Source of the DNA: CAMLOF01 sp041913045
Lineage (GTDB): Bacteria; Pseudomonadota; Gammaproteobacteria; Burkholderiales; Burkholderiaceae_C
Direction: 5' to 3'
Assembly (NCBI GenBank): GCA_041913045.1
Contig: JAYSGB010000019.1
Coordinates: 12,568-76,567, forward strand
Length of the DNA stretch: 64,000 nucleotides
Under the pieces are notes generated by a model. It was not told the DNA's origin. It searched no databases and saw only the letters and a program-made list of their open reading frames with translations. A program made the translations under genes and the position numbers. Shown here in pieces: positions 15,270 through 25,863 of the stretch (positions are counted from its first letter, which is position 1; every line of letters begins with the position of its first letter).

Positions 15270-17192
15270 ATGTCCATCTTCGCTCACTACCAGAGCCGGT
15301 ACGAGGCCACGCAGGAAGAGGAGATGTCCCTGCAGGACTACCTTGACCTGTGTCGACGCGATCCCAAGGCCTACGCCAGTGTGGCCGAACGCATGCTGCT
15401 GGCCATTGGCGAGCCAGAGTTGGTTGATACCCGCACCGACCCGCGCCTGTCCCGCCTGTTCGCCAACAAGGTCATCAAGATCTACCCGGCCTTCCGCGAC
15501 TTCTATGGCATGGAGGAGACGATCGAAAGCATCGTCGCCTACTTCCGCCACGCGGCACAGGGGCTGGAGGAGAAGAAGCAGATCCTCTACCTGCTGGGAC
15601 CGGTGGGCGGGGGAAAGTCTTCGCTTGCTGAAAAGCTCAAGTACCTGCTGGAAAAGGTGCCGTTCTACGCGGTCAAGGGCTCTCCAGTGCACGAGTCGCC
15701 GCTGGGTCTGTTCAATCCCGACGAGGATGCCCATCTGCTGGAACAGGACTACGGCATTGCGCCGCGTTACTTGCAGGCGGTGATGAGCCCGTGGGCCGTC
15801 AAGCGACTGCACGAGTTCAATGGGGACATCACCCGGTTTCGCGTGGTCAAGCTCTACCCCTCGGTGCTGCGCCAGGTGGCGGTGTCCAAGACGGAACCGG
15901 GGGACGAGAACAACCAGGACATCTCCTCCCTGGTGGGCAAAATCGACATCCGCAAGCTGGAGTCCTATTCGCAAAACGACCCTGACGCCTACAGCTATTC
16001 CGGCGGCCTGTGCCTGTCCAACCGGGGGCTGATGGAGTTCGTGGAGATGTTCAAGGCGCCGATCAAGGTGCTGCACCCGCTGCTGACTGCCACGCAGGAA
16101 GGCAACTACAAGGGCACCGAGGGGTTTGGCGCCATTCCCTTCGATGGAACCATTCTGGCCCACTCGAACGAGGCGGAGTGGCAGACCTTCAAGAACAATC
16201 GCAACAACGAAGCGTTCATCGACCGCATCTACATCGTCAAGGTGCCATATTGCCTACGCCTGTCGGACGAGGTACGCATCTATGACAAGTTGATCCGCAA
16301 TTCGTCTTTGGCCAACGCGCCGTGTGCGCCCGACACGCTGCGCATGATGGCCGAGTTCGCGGTGTTGTCGCGCCTGAAGGAGCCGGAGAACTCGTCGATC
16401 TACTCGAAGATGCGCGTTTATGACGGCGAGAATCTGAAGGACACCGACCCCAAGGCCAAGAGCTACCAGGAGTACCGCGACTTTGCCGGGGTGGATGAGG
16501 GCATGACCGGCCTGTCCACGCGCTTTGCGTTCAAGATTCTGTCGAAGGTGTTCAACTTCGACCACCGCGAGGTGGCCGCCAACCCGGTGCACCTGATGTA
16601 CGTGCTGGAGCAGCAGATAGAGCAGGCGCAGTTTCCGCCCGAGGTGGAAGAGGGTTACCGCCGCTTCCTGAAGGAATACCTGGCGCCCCGCTATGCCGAA
16701 TTCATCGGCAAGGAAATCCAGACCGCCTACCTGGAGAGCTATTCCGAATACGGCCAGAACGTGTTCGACCGCTACGTCACCTACGCCGACTTCTGGATAC
16801 AGGACCAGGAGTTCCGCGACCCCAACACCGGCGAGATGCTGGACCGCCAGGCGCTCAACGACGAGCTGGAGAAGATCGAGAAACCGGCGGGCATTTCCAA
16901 TCCGAAGGACTTCCGCAACGAGGTGGTGAACTTTGTGCTGCGGTCAAGGGCCAAGCACGACGGCCGCAACCCCGCCTGGACCAGCTACGAGAAGCTGCGC
17001 TCGGTGATCGAGAAGAAGATGTTCTCTACCACCGAGGACTTGCTTCCTGTCATTTCCTTCAACGCCAAGGCCAGCGCCGACGAGCAGAAGAAACACCAGG
17101 ACTTCGTCAACCGCATGGTGGCCAAGGGGTACACCGAAAGCCAGGTGCGTCTGCTGGCCGAATGGTATTTGCGGGTGCGCAAGTCGTCTTGA
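15270..17192 (+). CDS. yeaG: PrkA-family serine protein kinase (YeaG)
   Basis: A 640-residue cytosolic AAA+/kinase protein. The N-terminal PrkA AAA domain has Walker A GPVGGGKSS (residues 110-118), and the C-terminal PrkA kinase-like domain follows from about 380. In enterobacteria yeaG-yeaH respond to nitrogen starvation and general stress; in Bacillus PrkA influences sporulation regulators. ATG 15270 is used because GGAAAGGAAGG precedes it; the frame is open to 15210 without a ribosome site. It leads the operon with yeaH (45 bases downstream) and spoVR. Confidence 0.95.
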   Translation: MSIFAHYQSRYEATQEEEMSLQDYLDLCRRDPKAYASVAERMLLAIGEPELVDTRTDPRLSRLFANKVIKIYPAFRDFYGMEETIESIVAYFRHAAQGLEEKKQILYLLGPVGGGKSSLAEKLKYLLEKVPFYAVKGSPVHESPLGLFNPDEDAHLLEQDYGIAPRYLQAVMSPWAVKRLHEFNGDITRFRVVKLYPSVLRQVAVSKTEPGDENNQDISSLVGKIDIRKLESYSQNDPDAYSYSGGLCLSNRGLMEFVEMFKAPIKVLHPLLTATQEGNYKGTEGFGAIPFDGTILAHSNEAEWQTFKNNRNNEAFIDRIYIVKVPYCLRLSDEVRIYDKLIRNSSLANAPCAPDTLRMMAEFAVLSRLKEPENSSIYSKMRVYDGENLKDTDPKAKSYQEYRDFAGVDEGMTGLSTRFAFKILSKVFNFDHREVAANPVHLMYVLEQQIEQAQFPPEVEEGYRRFLKEYLAPRYAEFIGKEIQTAYLESYSEYGQNVFDRYVTYADFWIQDQEFRDPNTGEMLDRQALNDELEKIEKPAGISNPKDFRNEVVNFVLRSRAKHDGRNPAWTSYEKLRSVIEKKMFSTTEDLLPVISFNAKASADEQKKHQDFVNRMVAKGYTESQVRLLAEWYLRVRKSS

Positions 17193-17237
17193 AGCGCCCA
17201 TTGCGGGCGGCATTCAACCTTTCGGGGGAGCGGGCTC

Positions 17238-18512
17238 ATGAGCCAGGTGGTGCACATCGTCGATCGGCGCAACGATGCTCGCAACAAGAGCACCGTGAAC
17301 CGTCAGCGCTTTCTGCGCCGATTCAAGGGGCAGATTCGCGACGCTGTGCGCCAGGCGATAGGGCGGCGCAACGTGCGCGACATTGACGCGGGCGAAGAGG
17401 TGCACATCACCGGCAAGGACATTTCCGAGCCGCAGTTTCGTCAAGGGCGATCAGGGGTGTGGCGCCGAGTCAATGCTGGCAACGACCGCTTTGTGGTGGG
17501 CGACGAGGTGGAGCGGCCCAGCGGATCGTCTGGCGGGGGCGGCGGGCAGGCCAGCAACGAAGGCGAGAGTCTGGACGACTTCGTCTTCACGCTTACGCGC
17601 GAGGAGTTCCTCGATATCTTCTTTGACGATCTGGCGCTGCCCAACCTGGTGAAGACGCAGCTTGCGCAGATCAAGGAATACCAAAGCCGCCGCGCGGGTT
17701 ACACCCAGACCGGAACGCCCGCCAACATCAGCATCCGGCGCAGCATGCGCGGCGCGGCAGGTAGGCGCATTGCGCATGGCACGCCGCTGCGCCAGCGCCT
17801 GGAGGCGCTGCAGCAGGAGTGGGAGCAGGTGGTGGCCGAGCGCGGGGCGGGCGACCCACGCGCGTGCGAACTGCAGGAGGAAATGGCCCGCCTGCGCGCG
17901 CGCCTGGAGGCCATTCCCTTCATCGACGAATTCGACCTGCGCTACACCCACCGCGTGCGTGTGCCGCAGCCATCAACCCAGGCGGTGATGTTCTGCCTGA
18001 TGGATGTGTCGGGCTCGATGGACGAGGAGCGCAAGCAGGTGGCCAAGCGATTCTTCATGCTGCTGTACCTGTTCCTGCGCCGCACCTACGAACGCATCGA
18101 CCTGGTGTTCGTGCGCCACCACACCCAGGCGGCCGAGGTGAATGAGGAGGAGTTCTTCCATTCCCGTGAATCGGGCGGCACGGTGGTGTCCAGCGCGCTG
18201 GCGCTGACGCTCAAGATCGTTCGTGAGCGTTATGGCAGCCAAGCCTGGAACGTGTACGTGGCTCAGGCATCGGACGGGGACAATTGGAACGCCGATTCCC
18301 CGCTGTGCCGCGAACTGCTGGACGAGTCTTTGTTGCCGCTGTGCCAGTACTACGCCTACATCGAAATCAACGACGCGGTGCCGCGCAACCTGTGGGAGGA
18401 GTACGCCAAGCTGCTGCCCGAACACAAAGAGCGCTTTGCCATGCAACGCATCATCGAGCCGTCGGACATCTTCCCGGTGTTCCGCAGCCTGTTCAAGAAG
18501 AGGTTGGCATGA
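17238..18512 (+). CDS. yeaH: YeaH/YhbH family protein (DUF444)
   Basis: A 424-residue DUF444 protein. The charged N-terminus (residues 1-100) carries a Gly/Ser linker. The C-terminal half has a von Willebrand A-like fold with a metal-site-like DVSGSMDEE (about 255-263). It is almost always co-encoded with PrkA/YeaG and SpoVR, and is presumed to act with the kinase in stationary-phase or nitrogen stress. ATG 17238 follows a GGGGGAGCGG ribosome site. Its stop overlaps the spoVR start (ATGA at 18509), so the two are translationally coupled. Confidence 0.93.
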   Translation: MSQVVHIVDRRNDARNKSTVNRQRFLRRFKGQIRDAVRQAIGRRNVRDIDAGEEVHITGKDISEPQFRQGRSGVWRRVNAGNDRFVVGDEVERPSGSSGGGGGQASNEGESLDDFVFTLTREEFLDIFFDDLALPNLVKTQLAQIKEYQSRRAGYTQTGTPANISIRRSMRGAAGRRIAHGTPLRQRLEALQQEWEQVVAERGAGDPRACELQEEMARLRARLEAIPFIDEFDLRYTHRVRVPQPSTQAVMFCLMDVSGSMDEERKQVAKRFFMLLYLFLRRTYERIDLVFVRHHTQAAEVNEEEFFHSRESGGTVVSSALALTLKIVRERYGSQAWNVYVAQASDGDNWNADSPLCRELLDESLLPLCQYYAYIEINDAVPRNLWEEYAKLLPEHKERFAMQRIIEPSDIFPVFRSLFKKRLA

Positions 18513-20041
18513 GCCCCGCGCCGCGCACAAACCGTCGCAAGAAGCCCAGGCCGTTGCCACAGGGTTCTGAATGGACCTTCGAGGCCTTACGGCAGTACGA
18601 CGCCGAGCTGGAGCGGCTGGCGCATCAGCACAAGCTCGACCTGTACCCGCACCAGATCGAGATCATCACCGCCGAGCAGATGCTCGACGCCTACGCTTCC
18701 ATTGGCATGCCGGTGCTCTACCACCACTGGTCCTTCGGCAAGCACTACCTGGCGCAGGCCAAGCAGTACCAGCGCGGGCAGATGGGGCTGGCGTACGAGA
18801 TCGTCATCAACTCCAACCCCTGCATTGCCTACCTGATGGAGGAAAACACCCTGACCATGCAGGCGCTGGTGATTGCCCACGCGGCGTATGGGCACAACGC
18901 TTTCTTCAAGGGCAACCACCTGTTCCGCGCCTGGACATCGGCCGACGCCATCATTGACTATCTGGTGTTTGCCCGCAACTTCATTGCTGAATGCGAGGAG
19001 CGCCATGGCGTGGCCGCGGTGGAACCCTTGCTGGACGCCTGCCATGCCTTGATGAACGTGGGTGTGGACCGTTACCGGCACCCAGCCAAGCTGTCGCTGG
19101 AAAAAGAGCGCCTGCGGCAGCGCGAACGCGAGATCTATCTGCAGCAGCAGGTCAACGAGTTGTGGCGCACCTTGCCGCAGGTTCCGGGCAAGGAGGCGGT
19201 GGCGCAACCCCGCCGCTTCCCAGATGAGCCCGAGGAGAACGTGCTCTACTTCATCGAAAAGAACGCCCCGTTGCTGGAACCCTGGCAGCGCGAGGTGGTG
19301 CGCATTGTGCGCAAGGTGGCGCAATACTTCTACCCGCAGCGCCAGACGCAGGTGATGAACGAGGGCTGGGCCTCCTGGTGGCACCACCACCTGCTGCACG
19401 GCCTGTACGAGGAGGGGCTGGTGGGCGACGGCTTCATGCTCGAAGTGCTGCACATGCACACCAACGTCGTGGCGCAGCGGCCCTTTCACCACCCGCATTA
19501 CGACGGGCTCAACCCCTATGCCCTGGGGTTTGCCATGTGGCGCGACATCCGGCGCATCTGCGAAGCACCCACCGACGAGGACCGCGAGTGGTTCCCCGAT
19601 CTGGCGGGTAGCGACTGGCTGGAGAGCTTTGACTTTGCGATGAGAAATTTCAAGGACGAGAGCTTCATCGCGCAATACCTTTCACCCAAGGTGATGAGGG
19701 ACTTTCGGCTGTTTGCCGCCGTGGACGATGACAGCCAGGCGCGAGTGCGCATCGAAGCCATCCACGATGAGCGTGGTTACCGCCGCTTGCGCAACTTGTT
19801 GTCGCAGCAGTACGACCTGGGCACCCGCGAGCCTGACGTGCAGGTGTGGAACGTGGACACGCGCGGTGACCGTGCGCTCACGCTGCGCCACCAGGAGCGC
19901 GACCGCCATCCCTTGGCAGAAAGCGCTGATGCCGTGCTGCACCACGTGGCGGCGTTGTGGGGCTTTCCTGTGCGGTTGGAAACGGTGGATGCCGCAGGCC
20001 AGGTAAAGCACACGCGGGAATGTCAGCCTGCGCGCAACTGA
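18509..20041 (+). CDS. ycgB: SpoVR family protein (YcgB)
   Basis: A 510-residue cytosolic SpoVR-family protein. Recognisable segments are WTFEALRQYDAELERLA near residue 22, YPHQIEIITAEQMLDAYASIGMP near 45, HWSFGKHYL near 75, and the NEGWASWWHHHL metal-site-like block near 285. Its biochemical activity is unknown; Bacillus SpoVR affects cortex formation, and in proteobacteria it travels with prkA-yeaH in the stress regulon. The ATG overlaps the yeaH stop. It ends three bases from the stop of the convergent cyclase gene, with no terminator visible. Confidence 0.93.
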   Translation: MSPAPRTNRRKKPRPLPQGSEWTFEALRQYDAELERLAHQHKLDLYPHQIEIITAEQMLDAYASIGMPVLYHHWSFGKHYLAQAKQYQRGQMGLAYEIVINSNPCIAYLMEENTLTMQALVIAHAAYGHNAFFKGNHLFRAWTSADAIIDYLVFARNFIAECEERHGVAAVEPLLDACHALMNVGVDRYRHPAKLSLEKERLRQREREIYLQQQVNELWRTLPQVPGKEAVAQPRRFPDEPEENVLYFIEKNAPLLEPWQREVVRIVRKVAQYFYPQRQTQVMNEGWASWWHHHLLHGLYEEGLVGDGFMLEVLHMHTNVVAQRPFHHPHYDGLNPYALGFAMWRDIRRICEAPTDEDREWFPDLAGSDWLESFDFAMRNFKDESFIAQYLSPKVMRDFRLFAAVDDDSQARVRIEAIHDERGYRRLRNLLSQQYDLGTREPDVQVWNVDTRGDRALTLRHQERDRHPLAESADAVLHHVAALWGFPVRLETVDAAGQVKHTRECQPARN

Positions 20042-20043
20042 CG

Positions 20044-21321
20044 TTATTGCAGGTGGTGGACTTGGTTGCGTCCGCGCCGTTTGGCCTCATAGAGCGCGCG
20101 GTCTGCTCGGTCCAGCGTGGCGTTGGCGTCAGAGTCGAATTCGGTGAACTGCGTCATGCCCACGCTTACCGTGACTGCGATGGGGTTCTTGCCCGGCAAG
20201 GTGCAGGGTGTCGCTGCAATGTTGGCCCGGATGCGCTCCGCGACTTCGGCAGCCTCTTCGAGGTTGGTGTCATCCAGCACCAGCAGGAACTCCTCACCAC
20301 CCAGGCGGCCAAAGCTGTCGGTTGATCGGCATTGTGCCGATACCAGCGCGGTGGCGTGGCACAGCACGGCATCGCCAGCCGCGTGGCCATGGGTGTCGTT
20401 GATGTCCTTGAAGTGATCTAGGTCCAGCATCAGCAAGCTGTAGGGCGGCAGGTCGTGGCCTCGTCGGCCGCTGCGCCGACCGTAGGCACGCTCCAAAGAT
20501 TCGAGAACTGCGTGCCGGTTGAGCAGGCCCGTCAGCGGGTCGTGCGTGGCCAGCCGCTGCAGTTCGCGCTCCATGGCCTTGCGCTGGGTGATGTCACGCC
20601 AGATGCCTTCCACCCCGGCAAACTGGCCTTGCTCGTCTCGCAGGGCCTGCGTGCTGATGGAGATGTCGATGATGGCACCATCCTTGCGCCGCATGCGCCC
20701 AGGAAAGTCATGCACGAAGCCCTGGGTCCGAATGGCTGCCACAAGCGCATCCCGTTCGCGTATGTCGGGGTAGAAGGTCGCAGCGGGCAGGCCGATGATC
20801 TCGTCTGCGCTGTAGCCCAGCACGTTCTTCACCGCAGGGCATACGTAACGCGTGATGCCGTCGGCATCGGTGCGGTAGAACACGTCCTGCATGGTGTTCA
20901 TGATGCGCTGGAAGTTCTGGTCGGTCTCTTTCAACCGCGCCTCCATGGTGGCGCGCTCGGTCATGTCGAGGAACGTCGCCAACACGGCTGGCGCGCCTTC
21001 CATCTGGGTGGGGCAGCTGGTCATGGCCACCACGATGTCGCGCCCTTTTTCGGTAATGGCGCGCAGTTCCGTGACGGGGTTGGAGCGCTCGTTGCGCTCG
21101 GCGTTGCGCAGCCGCGCGAGTGCGCGGTGCAGATCCAGCGGGTGTATGTAGCGGCTGATGGTCTGCCCGGCCAGCTTCTCTGTTGAGCTGGCGTCAAGCA
21201 ACTGGGCTGCGGCGGTGTTGGCGTAGCGGATGTGTTCGCCGACCACGACCACCACACCCGCTGGCAGCATGTCCAGCCAATCTGCCGAGGTGCTGTGGCG
21301 GAGTTCTGAGTATGTGGACAT
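20044..21321 (-). CDS. PAS-PAS GGDEF diguanylate cyclase
   Basis: A 425-residue soluble protein. Two PAS domains span about 12-125 and 130-255 (the second with the PAC-like RMRRKDGAIIDISIS ... VEGIWRDIT). The GGDEF domain covers about 265-425, with an intact active site GGEEF. An RSTD motif sits five residues before it, which is the RxxD inhibitory site, so product feedback is expected. It makes c-di-GMP from two GTP, gated by an unknown PAS signal. No membrane segment is seen. It is monocistronic and convergent with spoVR. Confidence 0.92.
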   Translation of the reverse strand: MSTYSELRHSTSADWLDMLPAGVVVVVGEHIRYANTAAAQLLDASSTEKLAGQTISRYIHPLDLHRALARLRNAERNERSNPVTELRAITEKGRDIVVAMTSCPTQMEGAPAVLATFLDMTERATMEARLKETDQNFQRIMNTMQDVFYRTDADGITRYVCPAVKNVLGYSADEIIGLPAATFYPDIRERDALVAAIRTQGFVHDFPGRMRRKDGAIIDISISTQALRDEQGQFAGVEGIWRDITQRKAMERELQRLATHDPLTGLLNRHAVLESLERAYGRRSGRRGHDLPPYSLLMLDLDHFKDINDTHGHAAGDAVLCHATALVSAQCRSTDSFGRLGGEEFLLVLDDTNLEEAAEVAERIRANIAATPCTLPGKNPIAVTVSVGMTQFTEFDSDANATLDRADRALYEAKRRGRNQVHHLQ

Positions 21322-21461
21322 GTAGTGGGCTGAGGTGGTGTTGGCCGTCCGTGCGGAAGCTGGAATATTATGAACCTTGGGCTCATCGTTCTCTCTAATA
21401 CGCTTGGGTGCGTCGCATCGGGCGCATCAAAAGGTCTGTGTTGTTCAAAGGGGTTACGCTG

Positions 21462-22238
21462 ATGTATCGCAAGCGTCCAGTGCATATCGGGCTGTCGGCC
21501 CGCATCTTCCATCCAGAGGCAGGAGGCGTGGGCCTGAAGGGTAAGACCTTGCAGGTGCTGGAACAGTCTGTTGCGCAGTGGGCGGCATCGCGCGATACCT
21601 TGGTTCTGATGGTGCCTTCGGTGCTGCAGGACGGGCCGCTGATGCGAAGCAGCATCCGCGTGCGCGATTACGCCGAATATCTGGATGGCCTGATTCTGCA
21701 AGGCGGCGCCGACGTGAGCCCCAAGGCCTATGGTGAAGAGCCGCTCAAGCCCGAGTGGAGCGGTGACCCGGTGCGCGACGCCTACGAGCTGGAACTGGTG
21801 CACGAGTTCATGGAGGCGGGCAAGCCCATTCTGGGCATCTGCCGGGGTATGCAACTCATCAACGTGGCGCTGGGCGGCAGCCTGTACCAGGACATTCCCA
21901 CCCTTTGCCCGGAGGCGGCGGGCCACGAGTCACCCGATTACGACCGCAACGCTCACGAGGTGACCTTCACGCCCGGCGGCAAACTGGCCGAGTGGTTTCG
22001 CGACGTGCCTGGTGGGCGGCGGGTGGCGTCCATCCACCACCAGGCGGTCAACCGGCTGGGCAAAGACGTGACGGTGGAGGCCACAGCGCCCGACGGCGTG
22101 GTGGAGGCCATCCGCTGGACCGGGCGCGGTTTTGTGTGCGGTGTGCAGTGGCATCCGGAGTTCCACCACCTGGGTGGTGAGGAGATGCTGGACTGCTCTC
22201 CGCTGCTGGATGCTTTCCTGGCGGCCGCACGCAAGTAA
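21462..22238 (+). CDS. Class I glutamine amidotransferase-like (gamma-glutamyl-GABA hydrolase family)
   Basis: A 258-residue cytosolic protein of the PuuD/peptidase C26 family, which hydrolyses gamma-glutamyl amides. The nucleophile elbow GICRGMQLINVALGG has Cys at residue 127, and the His-Glu pair is in VQWHPEF near 228. ATG 21462 has AAAGGGG at ideal distance; upstream in-frame starts lack it. No putrescine-pathway genes are nearby, so the substrate is uncertain. The metH promoter overlaps its stop codon: a TAAAAT -10 begins at the TAA. Confidence 0.85.
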   Translation: MYRKRPVHIGLSARIFHPEAGGVGLKGKTLQVLEQSVAQWAASRDTLVLMVPSVLQDGPLMRSSIRVRDYAEYLDGLILQGGADVSPKAYGEEPLKPEWSGDPVRDAYELELVHEFMEAGKPILGICRGMQLINVALGGSLYQDIPTLCPEAAGHESPDYDRNAHEVTFTPGGKLAEWFRDVPGGRRVASIHHQAVNRLGKDVTVEATAPDGVVEAIRWTGRGFVCGVQWHPEFHHLGGEEMLDCSPLLDAFLAAARK

Positions 22239-22241
22239 AAT
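22214..22241 (+). promoter_or_regulatory. Promoter of the metH riboswitch transcript
   Basis: The -10 TAAAAT (22236-22241) starts on the TAA stop of the upstream gene; a weak -35 TTTCCT lies at 22214-22219 with a 16-base spacer. The predicted start near 22248 coincides with the 5' edge of the SAH riboswitch, which supports the call. Confidence 0.5.
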
Positions 22242-22246
22242 AGAGG

Positions 22247-22370
22247 GCTTCCAAGGAGCGCTGCAGCGGCGCGCCGGTTGCGTGGCATCGAGCACGGCAA
22301 CAGGCGGCCGTCAGGCTTGGACTTCCCCGAACACAACCGCGCTCACCTGAATGTGCCCTTTGCAGGTGAG
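22247..22370 (+). promoter_or_regulatory. S-adenosylhomocysteine (SAH) riboswitch and expression platform
   Basis: Contains the SAH-riboswitch core GGAGCGCTGC (22255-22264), P1 CCAAG (22251-22255)/CTTGG (22316-22320), and GAACACAACCGCGCTCACC, whose GCGCTC (22339-22344) forms the pseudoknot stem with GAGCGC (22256-22261). Downstream, CTCACCTG (22342-22349) is perfectly complementary to CAGGTGAG (22363-22370), which contains the ribosome-binding site. The two pairings share 22342-22344, so SAH-stabilised pseudoknot formation should release the ribosome site and switch metH on. Known targets of this class are ahcY, metH and metF. Confidence 0.9.
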
Positions 22371-22374
22371 TGCC

Positions 22375-25152
<2,778 letters not shown>

Positions 25153-25167
25153 CCAGCCCGCTGGCCG

Positions 25168-25196
25168 TTCACAACCGCTTTGGTTGCGCGCACAAT
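25168..25196 (+). promoter_or_regulatory. Promoter of the FecR-domain gene
   Basis: TTCACA (25168-25173), a 17-base spacer, then CACAAT (25191-25196). The start codon at 25204 is only 7 bases beyond the -10, so transcription would begin at or next to the ATG. Confidence 0.5.
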
Positions 25197-25203
25197 GTTG
25201 CGC

Positions 25204-25848
25204 ATGAAACCAAGACGCAAACTCCTGCAATTCCTGTTGCTGAGTGGCTGGCCCAGCGGCTTGCTTTGGGCGGCGGGCACCCGGCCCCAACCCCCGGGCC
25301 TGCGGCGCGTGCGTGGTGACGTGCGCGTCAACGGCGAACCCGCCCAGGAGGGGCGCCTCGTATTGCCGGGCGACGTCGTCACGACTGGGGCTGACGGCGA
25401 GGCCGTGTACGTGCTGGGCAATGATGCCTACCTGCTGCGCGCCAATACCGAAGTGCGCCACGAACCGAAGGGTTCGCCTGGTTTGCTGCAGATCGTGCAG
25501 GGCAAGATACTTTCGGTATTCGGGCCAGGCCCCAAACGGCTGGAAACGCAGGCGGCCATCATCGGCATCCGTGGCACGGGCTGCTACATTGAGGCGGCGC
25601 CTCAGCAGACCTACTTTTGCCTGTGTTACGGCCAGGCGGAGGTGGTGCCAACGGCCGATCCGTCCAGGGCGTTCGAGATGGTCACCAAGTACCACGACCG
25701 GCCTTACCTGCTGAGCACAAGCCCAGGCCTTGCACCATTGCAGGAGGCGCCCGTCATCAACCACACGGACGCCGAACTCATCATGCTGGAGGCATTGAAA
25801 GGCCGCCGCCCGCCGTTCATGCAGCAGAGCTATTCGCCGCGCTATTGA
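25204..25848 (+). CDS. FecR domain-containing exported protein
   Basis: A 214-residue protein. The N-terminus (KPRRKLLQFLLLSGWPSGLLWAAG) is a signal peptide with a twin-Arg-like start. A FecR beta domain covers about 35-130 (GDVRVNGEPAQEGRLVLPGDVVTTGADGE outlines it). The following part has three clustered Cys (GTGCYIE ... FCLCYG). FecR proper relays iron-siderophore signals, but this one lacks a cytoplasmic anti-sigma region and has no sigma factor or TonB receptor nearby; the domain is also used in general envelope proteins. ATG 25204 is chosen over 25195 from promoter spacing. It is convergent with the GspE-like gene. Confidence 0.75.
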   Translation: MKPRRKLLQFLLLSGWPSGLLWAAGTRPQPPGLRRVRGDVRVNGEPAQEGRLVLPGDVVTTGADGEAVYVLGNDAYLLRANTEVRHEPKGSPGLLQIVQGKILSVFGPGPKRLETQAAIIGIRGTGCYIEAAPQQTYFCLCYGQAEVVPTADPSRAFEMVTKYHDRPYLLSTSPGLAPLQEAPVINHTDAELIMLEALKGRRPPFMQQSYSPRY

Positions 25849-25863
25849 CGCGCTGGCAAAAAC

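Noticed and set aside
22351..22374. ATG 22351 as the metH start
   Set aside because: It lies in the loop of the hairpin that masks the ribosome site and has no Shine-Dalgarno sequence, while GTG 22375 follows AGGTGAG.
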